This document shows, in pieces, positions 58,159-64,000 of a stretch of DNA of 64,000 bases. The stretch is from Roseateles_B sp041906185 (GTDB lineage: Bacteria > Pseudomonadota > Gammaproteobacteria > Burkholderiales > Burkholderiaceae_C). Made by a program: the position numbers and the translations under genes. Where the stretch lies: NCBI GenBank assembly GCA_041906185.1, contig JAYRJQ010000007.1, positions 168,977 through 232,976 on the forward strand. Reading direction: 5' to 3'. The notes beneath the pieces were generated by a model that had not been told where the DNA came from, searched no databases, and saw only the letters and a program-made list of their open reading frames with translations. How positions within the stretch are numbered: position 1 is the stretch's first letter; the number at the start of each line of letters is the position of its first letter.

Positions 58159-59087
58159 TCGATGGCCGGGCCGCCGCGGGCCCGCTCGTCCATGTAGCGG
58201 ATCACGCGCTGGCGGTCCTGCTCGTCCAGGCCTTCCTTGCGCCAGCCGCGCATCCAGGCCTCGCGGTCCTTCTCCTGGGCGAGGCGGCGCACGGCGGCAT
58301 CGATGGCCTCGATGTGCTGGAGCCCCTCCGGCGTGCGGCTGCAGGCGACGGTGGCGAGCTGCGTGCTGCGCCCCTCGGCCAGCGGCAGCTTCACCAGGTC
58401 GTCCCCGCCCTGCAGGCGCAGGAACTCGTCCACCACGGAGGGGTACTCCAGCGTGTAGTCCATGCGTCGGGCCCGCAGCATGTGCAGCAGGTGCATGTTC
58501 CGGTTGGGCACGACGGTGCGGGGCGCGGCCTCGCCCGCCTGCTTCAGGAGGGCATCGATGCGCGGCCCGAAGGCGCGGTCCCGCGGCAGCAGGCCCTGGA
58601 GGTCCGAGCGCTGGAGCAGGTCCGTCAGCTGCAGCGCCTGCCCGGTGCTGGCGGTCTCGAACTGCGCAAGCCGGTCCCGGTGCACCACGACATGGATCTG
58701 GCGCGAGAACAGCGGCGGGTACAGATGGCTGAAGTAGAGCCAGCCCAGGCGCTCCGGCGTGCGCACGTGCAGCAGGCTGCACATCGTCTGCCCCTGCCGC
58801 GCCTGCACCTCGAAGCGCGTGAAGGGCATCTCGACCAGCACGTGCCGGTACTGCGGCAGGCGCTTCAGCAGGATGCGCATGAAGCCGTCGAGTTCGCCGT
58901 GACCGAGATCGTCCACCGTCAGCGGCGTCTGGCCCGGCCGGGTGTAGCTGAAGTGCGGCGGCACGTCCTGCACCAGCCAGGTGATCGCCGGCAGCTCGGC
59001 GGCCCGCGCCGGCGCGATCAGGGCCGACAGCAGCGCCAGCCCCGGGAGCAGGCATCGCAGGCAGGAGCCCAGGAACTGCGGCAGCAT
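58155..59087 (-). CDS. Periplasmic solute-binding-like protein
   Basis: 310 residues with a signal peptide (CLLPGLALLSALIAPARA). The sequence ITWLVQDVPPHFSYTRPG..., LDGFMRILLKRLPQYRHVLVEMPFTRFEVQARQG and the two-lobe arrangement resemble the SBP_bac_3/amino-acid-binding group (TIGR02285-like proteins), but there is no ABC transporter nearby. It may be a solute receptor for a distant transporter or an orphan sensor. The pseudouridine synthase start overlaps its stop. Confidence 0.75.
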   Translation of the reverse strand: MLPQFLGSCLRCLLPGLALLSALIAPARAAELPAITWLVQDVPPHFSYTRPGQTPLTVDDLGHGELDGFMRILLKRLPQYRHVLVEMPFTRFEVQARQGQTMCSLLHVRTPERLGWLYFSHLYPPLFSRQIHVVVHRDRLAQFETASTGQALQLTDLLQRSDLQGLLPRDRAFGPRIDALLKQAGEAAPRTVVPNRNMHLLHMLRARRMDYTLEYPSVVDEFLRLQGGDDLVKLPLAEGRSTQLATVACSRTPEGLQHIEAIDAAVRRLAQEKDREAWMRGWRKEGLDEQDRQRVIRYMDERARGGPAIE

Positions 59088-59132
59088 GCGGATCGAGAGG
59101 GTCGGGTCAGGATCGGCAGGAAGCGGTGGGGC

Positions 59133-60434
59133 TCAGTCCCCCTCCACCCACTCGATGCGGGCGCCGAGCGTGCAGATGTTCTCGACGAAGTGCGGGTGGG
59201 CGCGGCGGATGGGCGTCGCGTTGCGGATCACCGAACGCCCGGGAATCGACGCCGCCACCATCAGCAGCGCGATGGCCACGCGGATGATGTAGGGGCTCTC
59301 GACCTCGGCCGCATGCAGGGGCTTGCCGCCGAAGGTGACCATGCGGTGCGGGTCCGAGAGGAAGGCATGCGCACCGAACTTGGACAGCTCGGAGGTCCAG
59401 CCCATCGCGCCGTCGTAGATCTTGTTCCAGAACATCACGCTGCCCTCGGCCTTCACGCCCAGGGCCACGAAGATGGGCAGCAGGTCCACCGGCAGATAGG
59501 GCCAGGGCGCGGCCTCGACCTTCTGCAGGATGTTGCGCGTGAAGGGCTCCTTGACCTTGAGCGGGCCCTGCGTGACGGCGCGCGACCAGCCGTCCTTGTG
59601 CTCGATGTGCACGCCGAACTTCGCGAAGGTGCGGTCGATCAGCGGGAACTGCTCGGGCTGCGAGTTCTTCACCTGCACGTCGCCGCCGGTGATGGCGCCG
59701 AGCGCCAGGAAGGTGACGATCTCGTGGAAGTCCTCGGCGAAGGTGAAGTCCCCGCCGCCCAGGCGCTGCACGCCGGTGATCTTGAGGCGCGAGGTGCCGA
59801 GGCCCTCGATCTTCGCGCCCAGCATCTGCATGAAGGCGCAGAACTCCTGCACGTGCGGCTCGGAGGCCGCGTTCATCAGCGTCGAGGTGCCCTCGGCCAG
59901 TGCGGCGCACAGCACGAAGTTCTCGGTGGTGGTGACGGAGGCGTAGTCCGTCCAGTGGTCGTTGGCCTTGAGCGGGCGGTCGACGCTCAGCAGCAGGCCG
60001 TCGGGCAGGCGCTGGACGCTGGCGCCGAAGCGCTCGAAGACCTCCACATGCGGATCGATCTCGCGGGCGCCCAGCGTGCAGCCCTTGACGTCGTCCTCGA
60101 TGCGGGCGGCGCCGAAGCGCGCCATCAGGCCCGGCACCAGCATGATGGAGGAGCGCATCTCCTCCGGCAGGCGATCCGTGGCGGCATCGAAATGCGTGTC
60201 CCGGTGGTGCACGTCCAGGATGCCGGTCTTGTAGTCGACCTCGACCGTGCTGCCCAGCTTGCGGAAGACCTCGAGGATCTTCTTGACGTCGGTGATCTCG
60301 GTGATGCCCCGCAGGCGCACGGGCTCGGCGGTGAGCAGGGTGGCGCAGAGGATGGGCAGGATGGCGTTCTTGTTGGCCGAGGGGATGATGCGGCCAGCCA
60401 GCGGGGTGCCGCCGTGAACAATCAGATTCGACAT
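59133..60434 (-). CDS. MurA-family UDP-GlcNAc 1-carboxyvinyltransferase
   Basis: 433 residues from ATG 60434. The MurA fold is repeated inverse alpha/beta; residues K22 and N23 (SANKNAIL) fall at the same positions as in E. coli MurA, and the flexible loop keeps the catalytic cysteine C119 in KGCTLGAR. The sequence is clearly divergent elsewhere and about 15 residues longer than the usual ~418. It should transfer enolpyruvate from PEP to UDP-GlcNAc, the first step in peptidoglycan synthesis, but a different sugar acceptor is possible. It is not next to other mur genes, so it may be a second copy. Confidence 0.82.
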   Translation of the reverse strand: MSNLIVHGGTPLAGRIIPSANKNAILPILCATLLTAEPVRLRGITEITDVKKILEVFRKLGSTVEVDYKTGILDVHHRDTHFDAATDRLPEEMRSSIMLVPGLMARFGAARIEDDVKGCTLGAREIDPHVEVFERFGASVQRLPDGLLLSVDRPLKANDHWTDYASVTTTENFVLCAALAEGTSTLMNAASEPHVQEFCAFMQMLGAKIEGLGTSRLKITGVQRLGGGDFTFAEDFHEIVTFLALGAITGGDVQVKNSQPEQFPLIDRTFAKFGVHIEHKDGWSRAVTQGPLKVKEPFTRNILQKVEAAPWPYLPVDLLPIFVALGVKAEGSVMFWNKIYDGAMGWTSELSKFGAHAFLSDPHRMVTFGGKPLHAAEVESPYIIRVAIALLMVAASIPGRSVIRNATPIRRAHPHFVENICTLGARIEWVEGD

Positions 60435-60569
60435 GGATGCTGCAGCGAGAGGGTCGGGCCCCTGGGAAGGGGGACGGCGCCGATTATCCCGGATCAGCCC
60501 GCCCCCGGCGCGCCGGGGCCTTGCGAGCACGGGACGGGCCGCGCCTGCAGGGCGCCGCCCCTCGGGGCT

Positions 60570-60983
60570 TCAGTCCCGCGGCGGCGCCTCGCGGCGGGCG
60601 CCGTAGGGGCAGTGCCCGGGCCGCGGGCCCACCTGGGGGTGCTTGCGGCAGATGTCCGGGCGGCGCTCGTAGACCGTGCAGCGCCGCGTCTTCGCATCGA
60701 GGAACTGGCAGTCCCCGCCTGCACGCCGGGCGAGCTGGAAGATCTCGTGCCGGAAGCTGAAGTGCTCGATCAGCCCGGCCTTGCTCAGGCGCTTGGCGAT
60801 CTGCTTGGGTGCCTCGTGCTCGGCCTCGAAGGCATCGACCAGCCCCAGCCGCACCAGATCCGCGAGGCGGGCCTCCACGGGCATGGTGCAGCAGTTGGCG
60901 GCGCAGGTGTCGCACAGGCCCTTGCGGTAGCGCGTCCAGGTCTCCGTGCGGTCGACGTCGACGATGTGGATGGACGATCTCAT
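60570..60983 (-). CDS. YkgJ-type Cys-rich metal-binding protein
   Basis: 137 residues with the YkgJ cysteine pattern: CDTCAANCC near residue 24-32 and a later set (CQFLDAKTRRCTVYERRPDICRKHP) with further C and H residues. This family binds zinc or iron. No signal peptide is present. Function unknown. It lies upstream of the MurA-family gene on the same strand, with a 135-base gap. Confidence 0.83.
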   Translation of the reverse strand: MRSSIHIVDVDRTETWTRYRKGLCDTCAANCCTMPVEARLADLVRLGLVDAFEAEHEAPKQIAKRLSKAGLIEHFSFRHEIFQLARRAGGDCQFLDAKTRRCTVYERRPDICRKHPQVGPRPGHCPYGARREAPPRD

Positions 60984-61139
60984 GGCGCGGGGCGGCGGGC
61001 GTTGAAGCGGCTGGGGCCGGCATCCTACCCCGAGGCCCCGAGCGAGGCCCGGGCGGCCGCTCGACGCGCCGCGGGCGGGCGCGTCAAATCACCGCCCCGC
61101 CAAGGGGGCGCTCGCCGCGCGCCGGCTCAGTTCGCCAGC

Positions 61140-62339
61140 TCAGTTCGCCGGCTTCCAGCCCTGCACGGCCAGGCGGCCGACGGCGGAGTCGTCGGTGAAG
61201 AAGCCGTCGATGCCGGCGTCCAGGTAGGCGCGGATCTCCGCCACGCTGTTGCCGCGTGCCGTGGCGTCGGCGGTCGGCGCGCCCTGCAGGCTCGTCGGCA
61301 GGAAGGCGTTCTCCGGGCGCAGCGTCCAGATCGTGATCTTCAGGCCCGCGGCGTGCGCGTCCCGCGCGAAGCTCGTCGGCTGGCCCAGGCCCGTGGCCAC
61401 ACCCTTGGCGTCGCGAACCTGCGGGATCACCCATTCCTTGTACGGCCCCACCGCGTAGGCGTAGCGGGCGATCTCCTTCAGCCCGTCCGCGGTGACCAGG
61501 TCGGCATAGCTGCGGGTGTTGGCCGCGCCTTCCTGGATGAAGTCCCAGGGCCGGCCGCTGCTGTTGATGAGCTGCACCAGGCGCACCGTGCTCTTTTGCG
61601 CGATGGCCTTGAGATTGGCCACCTCGAAGGACTGCACGATCACCGGCGCGTCGCGGTGGTTCCAGCCGTTCTTCTCGAGCACCGACAGCAGGGTCGGCTC
61701 CAGCGGCAGGCCGATGGACTGGAAGTAGGACGGGTGCTTGGTCTCGGGAATGATGCCGATCGTGCGGCCTTTCGCGGCCGTCTGCGCCTTGGCGAGGTCG
61801 ATCACCTCCTGCAGCGTCGGGACCTCGAACTGGTCGTTGAAGGTGGCGTTGGCCGGGCGCACCGCCGGGATGCGCTCGCGGGCGCGCAGCGTCTTGAGCT
61901 CCGCCAGCGTGAAGTCCTCCGTGAACCAGCCCCGGATGCTGACGCCGTCGACGGACTTCGTGCGCAGCCGGTCCTTGAACTCGGGCTTGTCGGCCACATT
62001 CGTCGTGGCTTCCTTGATGCTGCCGTCGGCGTTCAGGATGGCGATGGCGTTCTCGTGGCGGGCCACCAGCACGCCGTCCTTGGTCGAGACGAGGTCGGGC
62101 TCGATGATGTCGGCGCCGTCGTCGATGGCCTTCTGGTAGGCCGCCAGCGTGTGCTCGGGCCGCAGGGCGGACGCGCCGCGATGGGCGATCACCGCGGAGG
62201 CCGGCGGCCAGGGCTGGGGCTCGGAGGCGCTGCCCCCGCAGGCGGCCAGCGCAGCCAGCAGGACGGCCACCGGCAGGGCGGCCAGCGGCGTCAGGCGGCG
62301 CGGCGCGCGGGGGGAAACGGGCTCTTGGACGATGGACAT
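61140..62339 (-). CDS. Glycerophosphodiester phosphodiesterase lipoprotein
   Basis: 399 residues from ATG 62339. A lipobox (LAAC, residues ~31-34) makes it an outer- or inner-membrane lipoprotein. The GDPD TIM-barrel motifs are present: AHRGASALRPEHTLAAY (HRGA...PEHT), IIEPDLVSTKDGVLVARHE with the metal-binding E-x-D, and AGIDGFFTDD at the end. It hydrolyses glycerophosphodiesters from lipid turnover. A GGGAG ribosome-binding site precedes it. A 13-base near-tandem repeat lies at and just past its stop codon (about 61126-61151). Confidence 0.9.
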   Translation of the reverse strand: MSIVQEPVSPRAPRRLTPLAALPVAVLLAALAACGGSASEPQPWPPASAVIAHRGASALRPEHTLAAYQKAIDDGADIIEPDLVSTKDGVLVARHENAIAILNADGSIKEATTNVADKPEFKDRLRTKSVDGVSIRGWFTEDFTLAELKTLRARERIPAVRPANATFNDQFEVPTLQEVIDLAKAQTAAKGRTIGIIPETKHPSYFQSIGLPLEPTLLSVLEKNGWNHRDAPVIVQSFEVANLKAIAQKSTVRLVQLINSSGRPWDFIQEGAANTRSYADLVTADGLKEIARYAYAVGPYKEWVIPQVRDAKGVATGLGQPTSFARDAHAAGLKITIWTLRPENAFLPTSLQGAPTADATARGNSVAEIRAYLDAGIDGFFTDDSAVGRLAVQGWKPAN

Positions 62340-62490
62340 GCGGGACTCCCAGTGTGAAGTCCGGCAGCATCGCAAGGCCGCATGACAGCTTGATAAGGGC
62401 GGCGTGTCGGGGCTGTCACACGGACGCCGCCCCGCCCCATCTCGCCCCATCGCGCCCGAGTCAGGCGGACGGACGGGCTTGCGGGCGGCT

Positions 62491-62973
62491 TCAGCCCAGG
62501 CGCCCGTCGCGGACCAGGTCCTGGTGCATGGCGTTGACCGCCATGGCGGCCTCATGCCCGCGGGCCATGTGCGTCATGATGATTTCGTTGGCCTTGGTGA
62601 AGCGGTGACCGATGCGCACCGTGTAGGACTTCAGCAGCCAGCTGCCCAGGCCCTGGAAGAACACGGCCTCGTCGAGGTCCCGCCACTTCACGCCCGTGAC
62701 GCCCTTGCTCCAGGGCAGGATGCCACGCGAGTGCCAGACGCCGATGTCATCGACATAGAGGAGGTGGCTGCGGATCTCCATCACCTGGTAGACCAGGAAG
62801 CCCACCACCGGCACCGTGAGCAGCAGCCCGCCCTTCCAGTTGGCGCCCCAGAACGCGGCCAGCAGCACCATCGCCACCAGGCCCAGCAGCACGACGCGGA
62901 TGTAGGCGGTCCAGGACTTGCGGGCCAGGATGCGGGCATCGCGCCCGGCGTTCAGCGAATTGTCTTGATCCAA
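62491..62973 (-). CDS. Two-helix membrane protein with bacterial PH-like domain
   Basis: 160 residues. Two close membrane helices (about 26-43 and 48-65, IRVVLLGLVAMVLLAAFW / GGLLLTVPVVGFLVYQV) are followed by a beta-rich cytosolic domain (LLYVDDIGVWHSRGILPWSKGVTGVKWRDLDEAVF) with the Trp-rich pattern of bacterial PH (bPH2-type) domains. Function unknown. It is 151 bases upstream of the lipoprotein gene on the same strand. Confidence 0.75.
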   Translation of the reverse strand: MDQDNSLNAGRDARILARKSWTAYIRVVLLGLVAMVLLAAFWGANWKGGLLLTVPVVGFLVYQVMEIRSHLLYVDDIGVWHSRGILPWSKGVTGVKWRDLDEAVFFQGLGSWLLKSYTVRIGHRFTKANEIIMTHMARGHEAAMAVNAMHQDLVRDGRLG

Positions 62974-63101
62974 GTGGGGCTCCCTAGAAAGTCCGGCATC
63001 CTACGCGGGACGACAGAGCGGGAACACGGGGGAAGCGCGAAACCCGCCCCCCTGAGCCATGGGAGGGGCACCGCCGCCATGCGACGGCCCCGCACGGACG
63101 C

Positions 63102-63126
63102 AAAAAAGCCCGGGCAGGCCGGGCTT
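63102..63126 (-). terminator. Terminator of the tRNA-Phe remnant
   Basis: On the minus strand, an eight-pair stem (63119-63126 with 63106-63113), five-base loop and U tract (63102-63107), 43 bases beyond the tRNA 3' end. It belongs to the original tRNA gene. Confidence 0.85.
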
Positions 63127-63168
63127 CTTGCGCTCCCAAACGCTAAGCAGCGCTTGGAATTTTTGTCT

Positions 63169-63213
63169 TGGTGGCCAAGGGCGGAATCGAACCACCGACA
63201 CGCGGATTTTCAA
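63169..63213 (-). other. 3' half of tRNA-Phe: attachment site of an integrated element
   Basis: Reading on the minus strand, bases from the anticodon loop to CCA match tRNA-Phe: TTGAAAATCCGCG (anticodon GAA), GTGTCGGTGG, TTCGATTCC and GCCCTTGGCCACCA. The 5' half, including the anticodon-stem partner strand, is absent; what lies beyond is unrelated sequence. This is the usual product of site-specific integration into a tRNA gene. The CCA end with its terminator is on the lower-coordinate, chromosomal side, so the element lies at higher coordinates. The complete tRNA should be at the other end of the element. Confidence 0.85.
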
Positions 63214-63392
63214 TGCAGTGAGAAATTGCCGGCTGACAAGCACTTAGCCGGATTCCCGGTCTCCTAAATGCCAAATCCTCAGGCGTTCTTCCCTGGCGAA
63301 TTCTGGGCTGAGGCGAGATTTGTAGAAGCCCCAGCTGCACTGCGCCATCGCAGGTTGATTGGTGGCCTGTCCTACCCCATCCATCCTCGACA
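63214..63392. other. Non-coding edge of the integrated element
   Basis: About 180 bases between the attachment site and the first gene of the element, lower in GC than the chromosome. I see no integrase here; it probably lies at the other end. Confidence 0.5.
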
Positions 63393-63866
63393 TCACACGG
63401 AAGGCCGCGGGCGAAACCACGCCACCTTTTGGCCGTCTTCGCCCACCCGGTACTGCAGGTCGAACAGACGCGACTCGGAGAGCACCTGCCGCCAGGTTCG
63501 GCAGCCATACTTGACAGGCACATGCTTTGGGTAATCGGCGGCAATCCAAGCCTGGGCCTGCTCTAGCCTTGTCCAGCCGTCCTCTGCTAGTTCCTTGGCA
63601 GCCAGTTTCAAAACGCGAACGATGCCAGCGGAAGGCCAGTTGAAGCTGCCGTCATGCGCGATGCCGTGCACGACCAGGTCATTGAATGTCTCCGTTTGAA
63701 CAAATTGAGCGAAAGATGCGTTCATCGCTTCGATTACATGTGTCCAGGCCATCAACTCACGGTGATGGACCTCAATTCGATCCCGGCAGTGTTCAAGATG
63801 CTCTATTGCAGCAGCACAACCGCTTTCATTGGATAGGTCGAACTTGTCGATGAGGCAATGCACCAA
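63393..63866 (-). pseudogene. OST-HTH/LOTUS-like protein, 5' end cut by an insertion sequence
   Basis: 157 residues are left. The C-terminal ~60 (GWTRLEQAQAWIAADYPKHVPVKYGCRTWRQVLSESRLFDLQYRV...) look like an OST-HTH/LOTUS RNA-binding domain. The first usable codons are TTG 63866 or GTG 63863; no ATG is in place, and the reading frame stays open upstream straight through the end of the IS, so the true N-terminus was separated by that insertion. Codon use is less GC-biased than the chromosome, fitting foreign origin. Confidence 0.6.
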
Positions 63867-63873
63867 CTCATTG

Positions 63874-64000
63874 GGGCCTGTCAGGATTTTTGTGTGCGAG
63901 GGATAGCATGACGACCAGGAGCATCTATGCCAAGCAAGAAGAAGCCGGCGGGAGCCGGCATGACGGCACTGCCGTCGATCCCCAAGGAACTCATTGAGCA
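63874..64000 (+). mobile_element. IS256-family insertion sequence, left end
   Basis: Begins near 63874 with an end of the form GGGCCTGTCAGGATTTTTG, the terminal-repeat type of IS256-like elements, and contains the transposase start 53 bases in. The right end and target duplication are outside the window. Confidence 0.7.
63927..64000 (+). CDS. IS256-family transposase, N-terminus (runs off the window)
   Basis: Only 24 residues are visible: MPSKKKPAGAGMTALPSIPK then ELIE, which matches the start of IS256-type mutator transposases (Lys-rich start, then a conserved PKELI segment). The DDE catalytic core is outside the window. Confidence 0.72.
   Translation, partial: MPSKKKPAGAGMTALPSIPKELIE

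Noticed and set aside
57966..62357. A 1463-codon open frame on the plus strand
   Set aside because: Antisense to five clear minus-strand genes with recognisable motifs.

Overview
This window is about 63 kb of very GC-rich chromosome from a betaproteobacterium, followed by the edge of an integrated mobile element. Gene content points to Burkholderiales, probably the Leptothrix/Rubrivivax/Roseateles type. Supporting features are dense gene packing with many ATGA/GTGA overlaps, the kdsD-kdsC-lptC genes, an FMN-riboswitch-controlled RibH2-type lumazine synthase, a glycine-rich RRM protein, many GGDEF proteins, and -10-like boxes (GACAAT, TACACT, TACATT) placed just before start codons. No species can be named from sequence alone.

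Layout. 1-9.7 kb: the 3' end of a cytochrome P450, apt, a PAS-GGDEF diguanylate cyclase, an acyl-CoA dehydrogenase / EthD-like / histidine phosphatase cluster, an OafA-type acyltransferase and a KefB-type antiporter. 9.8-18.0 kb: a single co-directional operon that looks like an undescribed RiPP (ribosomally made, modified peptide) system. It holds a 51-residue precursor-like peptide, a perfect hairpin, an M50 membrane metalloprotease with a PqqD-like N-terminus, an LpxL/HtrB-like acyltransferase homologue lacking the usual catalytic acid, a radical SAM/SPASM maturase, a secreted protein of unknown function, and a HlyD/MacB-type three-part exporter, closed by a strong terminator. Most junctions are stop/start overlaps. 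The upstream region is visibly AT-richer than its surroundings.

18-23 kb: glutamate dehydrogenase, two uncharacterised genes, then kdsD-kdsC-lptC (Kdo synthesis and LPS transport; lptA and lptB do not follow). 23-34 kb: SDR, a large DUF5916-like outer-membrane protein, an RRM protein, a metal/cobalamin-receptor-like protein, MarC, nitronate monooxygenase, GMC oxidoreductase, leucyl aminopeptidase and a thioredoxin-like protein. 34-48 kb: SNF2 helicase, an EamA exporter with a divergent Lrp regulator, a DTW-domain tRNA modification enzyme, RDD and phosphoesterase genes, a TauE/SafE permease behind a probable structured leader with a terminator, and HDOD and GGDEF signalling genes. 48-63 kb: riboswitch-RibH2, the pbpC/alpha-2-macroglobulin pair, a Cho nuclease, a pseudouridine synthase, a MurA-family enzyme, a YkgJ-type protein, a glycerophosphodiesterase lipoprotein and a PH-domain membrane protein.

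At 63.17 kb the chromosome meets foreign DNA. The 3' half of a tRNA-Phe gene, with its terminator still in place, marks an attachment site. Beyond it the DNA is AT-richer and carries an OST-HTH gene that has been cut by the left end of an IS256-family insertion sequence, whose transposase runs off the window.
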